Positions 54,167-62,657 of a stretch of DNA of 64,000 nt are shown piece by piece. The DNA is from Lachnospiraceae bacterium. GTDB taxonomy: Bacteria > Bacillota > Clostridia > Lachnospirales > Lachnospiraceae. The notes beneath the pieces are model-generated. The model was not told where the DNA came from, did not search any database, and saw only the letters and a list, made by a program, of their open reading frames with translations. The number at the start of each line of letters is the position of its first letter. The stretch's first letter is position 1. The position numbers and the translations under genes are program-made. The stretch is taken from positions 434,001 to 498,000 of the forward strand of contig JAGAMF010000005.1 in NCBI GenBank assembly GCA_017624855.1, read 5' to 3'.

Positions 54167-55396
54167 ATGGATAAGAAAATACGAAACGCAGCCATTGCTT
54201 CCGTGGTAATCGCCGTGCTTCTTATACTTGCTACCGTGTTTGTGGTAAACGGAGTAAAAAGCGGCAGTTTTTCTCAACAGCAGGTTTCTGCGCCTCAGAA
54301 AGAAAGTGCAACAGAACCCACATCCGAAGAAAACGGTAAAAGCTTCTTGAACGATCCGGCATTTTTAGATGAGTATCAGCCCTTTGCGGGAGAAGAACGG
54401 GAGGAGAGCGAAAACAAGCTTTCTCTTTTGGTCAGTTCCGTGGAACGCGATTTGCGTGTGATGATTATCGATGAAAACGGATTTGCGGTAGAAGGCGAAA
54501 AGTTTTATGTTACGGTAGACGGTATCGGTGATTACAAGGATTTGGACGGAGACGGTTATATCTATATCGGCGGAATCAAGCCCGGCAGTTACTATGTATC
54601 CTTAAAAGAAACCGGGGACTATGTTATGCCTGAGCCGGTAAAGGTAAGCGTAAAAGACAAAATTGAATTTGCCAAGCTGGAGGATATATCTTATCTGATT
54701 AAAACGGAAGATGAGATTGATGCCGAGTTGGAAGATACCGCAAAACATGAGGTGGATGCCGATGATACGGAGTATACCGATGCATGGGACGAGCAGCAGG
54801 GCGCGGTGCTTGGTATTGATGTATCCAAGTGGAATCGCAACATTGACTGGGAAAAAGTAAAAGAATCCGGTGTGCGGTTTGTAATTATCCGTTGCGGATA
54901 TCGTGGTTCCAAAACAGGTGCTTTGGTAGAAGATCCATATTTCAGACAGAATATAAAAGGTGCTACGGATGCCGGTTTAAAAGTGGGAATATACTTTTTT
55001 ACACAGGCAATTACTCCTGCGGAAGCCGTGGAAGAAGCGAGTATGGCATTAAAGCTGGTGGAAGGGTATGAGCTGGACTATCCGATTTTTATTGATACGG
55101 AAGGTTCGGGCGGCCGTGCCGACAGTTTGGATACGGAGACCAGAACCGCCGTGTGTGAGGCCTTCTGCGAAACCGTGGAACAGGCAGGCTATGAGGCCGG
55201 TGTATATGCCAGCCGCAATTGGTACTACAATAAAGTGGATGACGATGCGTTGTCCGATTATATTATTTGGGTGGCGGAGTATCGCAAAGAGCCCTTATAT
55301 ACAGGCAAGTATGATATGTGGCAGTATACTTCTTCCGGACAGGTGGATGGCATTGAAGGACGGGTGGATTTGAATCTGTCCTACATTAACCGTTAG
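54167..55396 (+). CDS. membrane-anchored GH25 muramidase with SpaA-like domain
   Basis: 409 residues. One N-terminal span (about 7-28) is followed by a linker, a SpaA-like domain (about 90-175: DGDGYIYIGGIKPGSYYVSLK), a short acidic hinge (IKTEDEIDAELEDT) and the GH25 domain from about 215. Catalytic candidates are Asp218 (GIDVSKWNRN) and Asp310 and Glu312 (IDTEGSGG). It is a clear paralog of the 42701 protein, lacking the Ig-like stalk and the wall-binding repeat. It would cleave peptidoglycan glycan strands close to the membrane. Its place between rmlA and rmlC, 15 bases after rmlA, suggests its activity is tied to polysaccharide export or attachment. Confidence 0.88.
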   Translation: MDKKIRNAAIASVVIAVLLILATVFVVNGVKSGSFSQQQVSAPQKESATEPTSEENGKSFLNDPAFLDEYQPFAGEEREESENKLSLLVSSVERDLRVMIIDENGFAVEGEKFYVTVDGIGDYKDLDGDGYIYIGGIKPGSYYVSLKETGDYVMPEPVKVSVKDKIEFAKLEDISYLIKTEDEIDAELEDTAKHEVDADDTEYTDAWDEQQGAVLGIDVSKWNRNIDWEKVKESGVRFVIIRCGYRGSKTGALVEDPYFRQNIKGATDAGLKVGIYFFTQAITPAEAVEEASMALKLVEGYELDYPIFIDTEGSGGRADSLDTETRTAVCEAFCETVEQAGYEAGVYASRNWYYNKVDDDALSDYIIWVAEYRKEPLYTGKYDMWQYTSSGQVDGIEGRVDLNLSYINR

Positions 55397-55446
55397 CGAA
55401 AGAACTGCTGATATAAAAGATATATAAAACAGAAAGAGGATGAAAA

Positions 55447-56004
55447 ATGGGTAAATTTCAGGTAGAAACCTGCGAAATAGAAGGATTAAAAATTATTACA
55501 CCTACCGTATTCGGTGATGAGAGAGGTTATTTTATGGAGACCTATCAGTATGAGGACTTCAAGGCAGCAGGCATTGATGTGACTTTTGTACAGGACAATC
55601 AGTCCGCATCCAAGAAGGGTGTATTGAGAGGCTTGCATTTTCAGATTAACTATCCCCAGGATAAGTTGGTGCGTGTAATCAGCGGTGAGGTGTTTGATGT
55701 GGCGGTAGACCTTCGAGAAGGCTCTCCCACATACGGACAGTGGCACGGGGAATTATTGTCTGCGGAGAATAAGAAACAGTTTTTTATTCCCAAAAATTTC
55801 GCCCATGGCTTTTTGGTGCTTTCGGATTATGCGGAATTTTGCTACAAGTGCACAGATTATTATCATGCAAACGATGAAGGCGGTTTGTTGTGGAGCGATC
55901 CCGAAATCGGTGTAAAATGGCCTATTCCGGAAGGCATTGAGTTGACAATTTCGGATAAGGACAAGAAATGGGGCTCCATTAAAGACTTAAAAAATAACAG
56001 ATAA
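55447..56004 (+). CDS. rmlC: dTDP-4-dehydrorhamnose 3,5-epimerase
   Basis: 185 residues. The cupin-fold signatures DERGYFMETYQYEDF, FVQDNQSASKKGVLRGLHFQ with the catalytic His, and FFIPKNFAHGFLVLSD are present. It performs the double epimerisation in L-rhamnose synthesis. rmlD, the last reductase, is not in the window. GAGG precedes the ATG. It is followed 26 bases later by the ABC exporter genes. Confidence 0.95.
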   Translation: MGKFQVETCEIEGLKIITPTVFGDERGYFMETYQYEDFKAAGIDVTFVQDNQSASKKGVLRGLHFQINYPQDKLVRVISGEVFDVAVDLREGSPTYGQWHGELLSAENKKQFFIPKNFAHGFLVLSDYAEFCYKCTDYYHANDEGGLLWSDPEIGVKWPIPEGIELTISDKDKKWGSIKDLKNNR

Positions 56005-56030
56005 AATATCCTGAAAGAAGGGAAACAGAT

Positions 56031-57044
56031 ATGGCGGGAAAAGTGACTTCTGCAAAAAAAGGCTTTCCTAAGTGGCTGGGAATTACTGCAATTATTGTAA
56101 TCGCTGCCATAGTAAGCGGAATTATTCTTCTTCATCACAATCCCTTGGCGGACCAGAAAGAAGAAGTGGTAAAAAAGGTATTTGCCTGCGGAATTATTTT
56201 TGTTTCGGTAATCGGAATTACAACTTTATATGATAAAATTATGGTTTTGCCTCAGGAATTATGGCAGAATCGGAAGCTGATTTGGAAGCTTGCCAAAAAC
56301 GATTTTAAAACAAGATATGCAGGTTCTACCATGGGGCGTGTGTGGGCCTTTGTACAGCCTGTGGTAACCGTGTTGATGTATTACTTCGTATTCGGTGTGA
56401 TTTTTCCGGCGAGAGCCCAATTGGTGGCAAGCGGAATTGAGGCACCCTATGTAATCTGGTTGACGGCAGGTCTTGTGCCTTGGTTTTATTTTTCGGAAGC
56501 CTTGGGCAACGGTACATCGGCGCTGATGGAGTACAACTATCTTGTAAAACAGGTGGTGTTTAAAATCAGTATCCTTCCCATTATTAAAATTATTGCAGCT
56601 ACATTTATTCATGTAGGTTTTGCGGGGATTATGCTGGTACTGTATTTCGGCTATGGTTTCGCACCGAGTGTTTACCTGTTGCAGTTGGTATATTTCAGCT
56701 TCTGTATGTTTATTTTAGTGTTGGCAATCAGTTATACTACTTGTGCGGTTGTGGTCTTTTTTAAGGATCTGACCCAGATTATACAGATTGTGTTACAGGT
56801 TGGTATGTGGGCAACACCCATTCTTTGGGATATTACTTATTTGCCTGAAAAGTATCGCATTTTCTTTAAGCTTAATCCGGTATACTACATTGTAAACGGA
56901 TACAGAAGTGCGTTGTTTGAACAGCAGTGGTTCTGGGAAGATTTTTATTCCACTATGTATTTCTGGATTACCACGGTAGTGATTTTTGGAATCGGAACCC
57001 TTGTATTTAAACGCTTAAAAGTACATTTTGCGGATGTATTGTAG
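56031..57044 (+). CDS. wzm: polysaccharide ABC exporter permease (Wzm/TagG type)
   Basis: 337 residues. The ABC-2 permease core starts at about residue 75 (NDFKTRYAGSTMGRVWAFVQP) and has six spans. It includes YVIWLTAGLVPWFYFSEAL and GMWATPILWDI and ends LKVHFADVL. Ahead of it are two extra spans (about 14-34 and 50-68), not typical of Wzm. It exports a finished undecaprenyl-linked polysaccharide with the next gene's ATPase. Confidence 0.9.
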   Translation: MAGKVTSAKKGFPKWLGITAIIVIAAIVSGIILLHHNPLADQKEEVVKKVFACGIIFVSVIGITTLYDKIMVLPQELWQNRKLIWKLAKNDFKTRYAGSTMGRVWAFVQPVVTVLMYYFVFGVIFPARAQLVASGIEAPYVIWLTAGLVPWFYFSEALGNGTSALMEYNYLVKQVVFKISILPIIKIIAATFIHVGFAGIMLVLYFGYGFAPSVYLLQLVYFSFCMFILVLAISYTTCAVVVFFKDLTQIIQIVLQVGMWATPILWDITYLPEKYRIFFKLNPVYYIVNGYRSALFEQQWFWEDFYSTMYFWITTVVIFGIGTLVFKRLKVHFADVL

Positions 57045-57067
57045 AAAGGTTTTATTACGGAGTACAC

Positions 57068-58414
57068 ATGGAAACAAATAATAAAGAGTTTGAAAACGAA
57101 TTGAATAAAAGTGAACGCCCGGTGGCCATTTCAGTAGAGCATGTCAGCAAAGTATACAAGCTTTATAAAAAGCCTGTTGACCGCGTTATTGATGCCATGC
57201 ATCTTGCACCTTGGAGAAAGGTACCTGAGCACCATGCCTTGGAAGATGTGAATTTTAAGGTTTATCAGGGAGAAACCGTGGGTATTATCGGAACAAACGG
57301 TTCCGGTAAATCTACCATTTTAAAAATTATCACCGGCGTTTTACACCAGACCAGGGGAAATGTGGATGTTAACGGTCGTATTTCGGCACTTCTTGAATTG
57401 GGTGCGGGATTTAACCGGGAATATACCGGTATTGAGAATATTTACCTTAACGGTACGATGATTGGTTTCAGCAAGGAAGAAATCGATGCAAAACTGCAGT
57501 CCATTCTTGAATTTGCGGATATCGGGGATTTTGTTTATCAGCCGGTAAAAACTTATTCATCCGGTATGTTTGTGCGTCTTGCTTTTGCGGTGGCAATCAA
57601 TATTGAACCGGAGATTCTGATTGTGGATGAAGCTTTGTCCGTAGGTGATGTATTCTTCCAGGCGAAGTGTTATCGTAAGTTTGACGAATTTAAGAAAAAG
57701 GGTAAAACCATTCTTTTTGTAAGCCATGATTTGAGCAGTATTGCCAAATATTGTGACCGAGTAGTTCTTTTAAACAAAGGAACCAAGCTTGGCGAAGGCA
57801 GCGCAAAAGAAATGATAGATATCTACAAGCAGGTATTGGTTGGGCAGTATAACGAAAAAGACCCCGAAGCCATTGAAGAAACCAAGGTGAATATCGATAA
57901 GGGAATTAACCCCGATCTTTTGGAATATGGTTCCCGTAAGGCGGAAATTACAGAGTGCTTTGTGGTGGACGATCAGGGGAAACGCACCAACGCAGTGATA
58001 AAAGGTACTGTTTTTACCATCCATATGAAGGTAAAATTCTTCGAGAGAGTGCAGGCTCCTATTTTTGCTTTTACCATAAAAAATGCAAAAGGAACGGAAA
58101 TTACCGGTACAAACAGTATGTTTGAGAGAGCCTTTATGGAGGCCGTGGATGCAGGCGTATGCAAGGAAATTACCTTCACGCAGGAAATGAACCTGCAGGG
58201 CGGTGATTATCTCCTTTCTCTGGGATTAACCGGATATGAAGGCAGTGATTTTACGGTATATCACAGATTATACGATGCTATGAATATCAATGTTATTTCA
58301 GACAAGGATACCGTGGGATATTATGATATGAATTCCAAGGTGGAAGTCATGGATGCCAAAAAGGAAGGGGCCAAGAACGACGATAATATCGTGCAGATGC
58401 CTCAGGCGAAGTAA
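57068..58414 (+). CDS. wzt: polysaccharide ABC exporter ATPase with C-terminal binding domain (Wzt type)
   Basis: 448 residues. Walker A GTNGSGKST (about 75-83), signature YSSGMFVRLAFAVA, Walker B EILIVDEAL and the switch His in LFVSHDLSS are intact. After about residue 280 a beta-rich domain follows (KVKFFERVQAPIFAFTIKNA, QGGDYLLSLGLTGYE), like the Wzt C-terminal domain that recognises the capped end of the polymer. This makes it the ATPase for a chain-terminated polysaccharide, in line with the WbdD-like gene that follows. Confidence 0.92.
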   Translation: METNNKEFENELNKSERPVAISVEHVSKVYKLYKKPVDRVIDAMHLAPWRKVPEHHALEDVNFKVYQGETVGIIGTNGSGKSTILKIITGVLHQTRGNVDVNGRISALLELGAGFNREYTGIENIYLNGTMIGFSKEEIDAKLQSILEFADIGDFVYQPVKTYSSGMFVRLAFAVAINIEPEILIVDEALSVGDVFFQAKCYRKFDEFKKKGKTILFVSHDLSSIAKYCDRVVLLNKGTKLGEGSAKEMIDIYKQVLVGQYNEKDPEAIEETKVNIDKGINPDLLEYGSRKAEITECFVVDDQGKRTNAVIKGTVFTIHMKVKFFERVQAPIFAFTIKNAKGTEITGTNSMFERAFMEAVDAGVCKEITFTQEMNLQGGDYLLSLGLTGYEGSDFTVYHRLYDAMNINVISDKDTVGYYDMNSKVEVMDAKKEGAKNDDNIVQMPQAK

Positions 58415-58465
58415 GGAAAAGAATGTGTAAACAGTTGCGTGTAACCGTAACGGAGCGGAGTTAAG

Positions 58466-60541
58466 ATGCAGGAGCAAATCGGTAAGATTATTCTTGATAA
58501 AAAACATTATCCCGGTGTGGATTTATATTGTGACGGTACCATTGAAGATGAAATTCTGGAGATTGTGCAGAAGGAAAAGCCCGAAAACTATCGTAAAATC
58601 ATAGAAGAGCGGGCGAGCTGGCCGATTTTTTATCATCTTTCTTCCATGCGCGAAAACATTGTGGATTGGTTGCCCATCGGCAAAAATGACAAGGTACTGG
58701 AAGTGGGTTCCGGTTGCGGCGCAATTACCGGTGCTTTGGCAAGAAAGGCCGGAAGTGTAACCTGTATTGATTTGTCCAGAAAGCGCAGTATGATTAATGC
58801 ATACCGCCATCAGGATATGGACAATATTTATATTCATGTGGGCAATTTTAAGGATGTTGAGAAGGATTTGGCCTGTGATTACGACTATGTCATGCTGATT
58901 GGCGTATTTGAATACGGCCGTGGCTATATGGGGTCGGATACGCCTTATGAGGATTTTATGAATATCCTTTTAAAGCACTTAAAAAAGGGCGGTCGCATGG
59001 TAATTGCCATTGAAAATAAGCTGGGCCTGAAGTATTTTGCCGGATGCAGGGAAGATCACTCCGGCAGATATTTTGACGGAATAGAGGATTATCCTGCAGG
59101 TGAGGGTAGTGCGAGAACCTTTTCACGCCCCGGTTTGGAAAAAATCATGAAAACCTGCGGTGTGGAGGAGTATTCTTTTTATTATCCGTATCCGGACTAT
59201 AAATTCCCTACTACGGTTTTTTCGGACGATAAATTGCCTAAGGTGGGTGAATTATATCAGAATATCCGTAATTTTGACCGGGACAGAGTGCAGCTTTTTG
59301 ATGAACAGAAAGCATTTGATATGGTTATCCGGGAAGGTATGTTTTCCCACTATTCCAACTCTTATATGGTAGTAATCGGGCCGAAACCGAATATTGTATA
59401 TGCGAAATATTCCAATGACCGTGCGCCGGAATATTCTATTCGCACGGATATTGTAAAAACTGAGACCGGCTATGAAGTCATCAAATCGCCTGCGTGTTGT
59501 GAGGCGGAAAAACATGTGTCCAATATGGAGACTTTGGGAGATGCGCTTAGAAGCGTTTACACCGAAGCAGGTCTTGCGTTAAATAAATGTACACGAAAGA
59601 ATGTTTTGATTTTTGAATATATTGAAGGCATTACTTTGGAAGAAGTGTTGGATGAGTGTCTTTGTGCCGGTAAAAAGGAAGTATTTCTTGCGTTGATTGA
59701 TCGCTATCGCAAGGCTGTTTCTCGGATTGCCGAGGCGGATGTGGCAGACTATGATTTGATTTTCCAGAATATTATGGTGAATGGAGATACTTGGACCGTA
59801 ATCGATTACGAATGGACTTTCGAGAGAAAAATCTCAGCAGATTTTATGTTTCGTCGTGCTCTCTATTGTTATTTTGCGGATCGTAAAAATCGTGAAGAAG
59901 CCAAAGAATGGCTCAAAGAGCATTATGCTTCTGAGGATTTGTTTGCCGAAGATGCATGGAGCAAAGTCATCTTGGCGGAACAGGAATTCCAACAGTATGT
60001 ACAGGGTGGATATATGGCAGCATCTCAATTGCGCCATGCAATCGGTAATCCGGTATATTCGTTGGATTACTTACTGGACAAAGTGGGCGCATTGAGCAAC
60101 CGTATTCAGATCTATGAAGATAAGGGAAACGGTTTTTCGGAAGAAGCATCGTATTATATCGGTAAAATAGCCAGAGTAGGCGATTTCTACGAGTTTGATA
60201 TAAAATTAAATCAAGATTTAATAAATGTCAGAATAGACCCTTGCGACAGACCTTGTATTGTTAATGTGGAATCAGTTGTTTGCGGTGGGGAAGAAATCGC
60301 GTCTTCCCTTGCAGGAAAAGGAAAGAACGGCATGGGGGCTCATAATGGAGTTCGCCTTACGGACAGTTCGTTCTTCTTTGGAGACAATGATCCTCATTTC
60401 CGTTGGAATGTAGAAGGATTGATTAAAAAAGGATGTACCTCATTGAAGGTTAAATTGCGAATCGAATATCTTTCGCCGGAAACCGCGCAAAGATTAATGG
60501 CCGGTTTCGGCCTGAAACGAAAACTTGGGAGTGGTAGATAA
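58466..60541 (+). CDS. methyltransferase/kinase-like chain terminator (WbdD-like)
   Basis: 691 residues. Class I SAM methyltransferase at about 55-250: motif I VLEVGSGCGA (78-87), acidic IDLS (101-104), then GVFEYGRGY. A region at about 330-500 looks like a small-molecule or protein kinase fold: a possible ATP Lys in VIKSPA, IFEYIEGITLEEVL, then DYDLIFQNIMVNGD and VIDYEW, giving Asp, Asn and Asp in catalytic-loop order. The last 120 residues are a beta-rich domain also hinted at in the next protein. The order methyltransferase-kinase beside Wzm and a domain-bearing Wzt matches WbdD, which caps O9a polymer with methyl phosphate. A WbdD-type long coiled coil is not obvious. The kinase call is by motif order only. 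Confidence 0.72.
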   Translation: MQEQIGKIILDKKHYPGVDLYCDGTIEDEILEIVQKEKPENYRKIIEERASWPIFYHLSSMRENIVDWLPIGKNDKVLEVGSGCGAITGALARKAGSVTCIDLSRKRSMINAYRHQDMDNIYIHVGNFKDVEKDLACDYDYVMLIGVFEYGRGYMGSDTPYEDFMNILLKHLKKGGRMVIAIENKLGLKYFAGCREDHSGRYFDGIEDYPAGEGSARTFSRPGLEKIMKTCGVEEYSFYYPYPDYKFPTTVFSDDKLPKVGELYQNIRNFDRDRVQLFDEQKAFDMVIREGMFSHYSNSYMVVIGPKPNIVYAKYSNDRAPEYSIRTDIVKTETGYEVIKSPACCEAEKHVSNMETLGDALRSVYTEAGLALNKCTRKNVLIFEYIEGITLEEVLDECLCAGKKEVFLALIDRYRKAVSRIAEADVADYDLIFQNIMVNGDTWTVIDYEWTFERKISADFMFRRALYCYFADRKNREEAKEWLKEHYASEDLFAEDAWSKVILAEQEFQQYVQGGYMAASQLRHAIGNPVYSLDYLLDKVGALSNRIQIYEDKGNGFSEEASYYIGKIARVGDFYEFDIKLNQDLINVRIDPCDRPCIVNVESVVCGGEEIASSLAGKGKNGMGAHNGVRLTDSSFFFGDNDPHFRWNVEGLIKKGCTSLKVKLRIEYLSPETAQRLMAGFGLKRKLGSGR

Positions 60542-60543
60542 GA

Positions 60544-62637
60544 ATGCCTAACAGTCTGAAGCGTAAAATTCAAAACTTCATGATTGAGCGTTGTTATAAA
60601 GAATACAGCAACGAATTAAAAGCACAGCAAAATGCTTATGATGCCTATATGCGTAAGCAGGAAGAAGAATTGCGTAAAAACTATGACAACAAGACACTTC
60701 GCCTTACAGGACGGGTAATTACCGGACCGGAATTTGCCAAAGTTGTAGCTGATGCGGCCGGTGTATCGGAAGACATTCTTGTGGTTGTGCATCCGGAAGG
60801 GGTATTGAATCCGGTAGCATTGAAGGCGATTTTAGCATATTTTGAAGAAAATCCCCGGTGCGTGTTTTTGTATGCGGACGAAGATGTCTGCATTGGTGAA
60901 AAAGGAGATTTGGATGCCTTTAAAAGAAGAGGGGTTAAATTATCGGAACGCTGTTGTCCGAATTTAAAGCCGATTCCTTCGCCGGAAACTTTTATGTCCT
61001 ATCAGTATTTTGGGAACATTTGGGCAATTCGTACCGAACTCTGCAAAGAAATCCAGGGTATAAATACATCCGAATGGCAGGAATTCGTATATGATTTTCT
61101 TTTAAAAGCTTGGGAGAAATGTGGTAAGAAGCCTGAAAACGACGGAATTGGCCATATTTCTGAGATTTTATTTCACAAATTTGAGGAGCGTCGCAAGTGG
61201 GATGACGGTAAAAGTTACACCCGCGAGGAAATGGAGAAAGTTCTTCGTGATGAAGACTTCGTGGAAGGCGCAGGCCGTGATTTTTATGAGATAAAAGAAG
61301 CGCATTGTAAAAGAATCGGCAAGAACTGCAATATAAAGCAGGAAGATGCATACTTTTATCCGGTGTACGAAGTGGAAGATGCCCCGAAGGTAAGCATTCT
61401 GATTCCCTCAAAGGACAATCCGGAAGTGCTTCGGAAGTGTATTTCTTCCGTTTATGACAAGAGTACTTATAAAAATTATGAAATTATTGTAATCGACAAT
61501 GGCAGCAACGAGTCCAACAAGGCAGCAATTGAAGAAATGAAGGGGGAATATCCTTTTACTTATTTGTATCGGCCTATGGAATTCAATTACTCTGCCATGA
61601 ATAATATAGCGGCCGCAGAGGCAAAAGGCAGTGTTTTACTGCTTCTGAATGATGACATGGAAGTGGTAACCGCGGATTGGCTGGAGCGTATGGTGGGCCA
61701 GCTGATGCAGGAAGGTATCGGTGCGGTGGGGGCTAAGCTTCTTTACCCCGATTCTACGCTGATTCAGCATGTGGGCGTTACCAATGCGGTGGACGGTCCG
61801 GTACACAAGCTTTTACGAAAGGATGATACCTTTTCTTATAATCACGGAAGAAATAAGTTGATTTACAATGTAATTGGCGTTACAGGTGCCTGTTTAATGG
61901 TGCGTAAAAGTGATTACGACAGGGTTGGAGGTCTAAAAGAAGACCTGCGGGTTGCTTACAATGATGTGGATTTATGCTTTTCCTTATATGAGTCGGGATT
62001 GCGCAATGTTATTCGCAATGATGTGATTTTATATCATCATGAATCTTTGAGCCGTGGCGCAGACATTATGTCGGAAGAGAAAATGAAGCGTCTGAAATGG
62101 GAGAGAGATTATTTATATAGTCGGCATCCACAGTTTTATTGTAAGGACCCTTATGAAGGTGCCAATAACAGCGGCGGTGCGGAATTCGGTGTGCAGATGC
62201 AACCGGACTACGATAAAGCAAGAACATCAAAAGACGGTGTGTCGGTAAGCAAAACTGTCTACGAAACATATCCTGCGGGAATTTATGTGGGATTTGATCG
62301 CATTGAGAAAGATATGTTTATCAAATCCAACGGCAAAGATGTGTACATTATTCAGGGATATGCCATATTGCCGGAGGCGGACAACTGCCGTTATCAATTT
62401 GATATGGTGCTGAAAGGTAAGGATGTAACCTATCGCTTACCGATTATGAAAAAACTTCGCCCCAATATGTCGGCAGGATTTCCAAATGCAAAGAATCTGG
62501 AATTGTGCGGCTTTTATTGTTGGGTTACTGCGGCGGAATTGCCGGCAGGAGATTATGGAATCGGCATATATGCGGCAGATTCCTGCTCCCGTCAGAAGAT
62601 ATATCAGGATACCGGACGGGTGCTCACCATAGAGTAA
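60544..62637 (+). CDS. large GT2-family glycosyltransferase (rhamnosyltransferase type)
   Basis: 697 residues. An N-terminal region of about 270 residues resembles a divergent glycosyltransferase domain (VFLYADEDVC). A complete GT2 domain lies at about 280-510: SILIPSKDNPEVLRKCISS, EIIVIDNGSNES, the metal site LLLNDDMEV, GAVGAKLLYPDSTLIQHVG and YNDVDLCFSLYESG. A C-terminal beta-rich domain of about 130 residues follows. It probably elongates the rhamnose-containing polymer exported by the ABC system. It starts 2 bases after the WbdD-like gene. Confidence 0.85.
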   Translation: MPNSLKRKIQNFMIERCYKEYSNELKAQQNAYDAYMRKQEEELRKNYDNKTLRLTGRVITGPEFAKVVADAAGVSEDILVVVHPEGVLNPVALKAILAYFEENPRCVFLYADEDVCIGEKGDLDAFKRRGVKLSERCCPNLKPIPSPETFMSYQYFGNIWAIRTELCKEIQGINTSEWQEFVYDFLLKAWEKCGKKPENDGIGHISEILFHKFEERRKWDDGKSYTREEMEKVLRDEDFVEGAGRDFYEIKEAHCKRIGKNCNIKQEDAYFYPVYEVEDAPKVSILIPSKDNPEVLRKCISSVYDKSTYKNYEIIVIDNGSNESNKAAIEEMKGEYPFTYLYRPMEFNYSAMNNIAAAEAKGSVLLLLNDDMEVVTADWLERMVGQLMQEGIGAVGAKLLYPDSTLIQHVGVTNAVDGPVHKLLRKDDTFSYNHGRNKLIYNVIGVTGACLMVRKSDYDRVGGLKEDLRVAYNDVDLCFSLYESGLRNVIRNDVILYHHESLSRGADIMSEEKMKRLKWERDYLYSRHPQFYCKDPYEGANNSGGAEFGVQMQPDYDKARTSKDGVSVSKTVYETYPAGIYVGFDRIEKDMFIKSNGKDVYIIQGYAILPEADNCRYQFDMVLKGKDVTYRLPIMKKLRPNMSAGFPNAKNLELCGFYCWVTAAELPAGDYGIGIYAADSCSRQKIYQDTGRVLTIE

Positions 62638-62657
62638 AACATAAAGTGGAGAAAACC

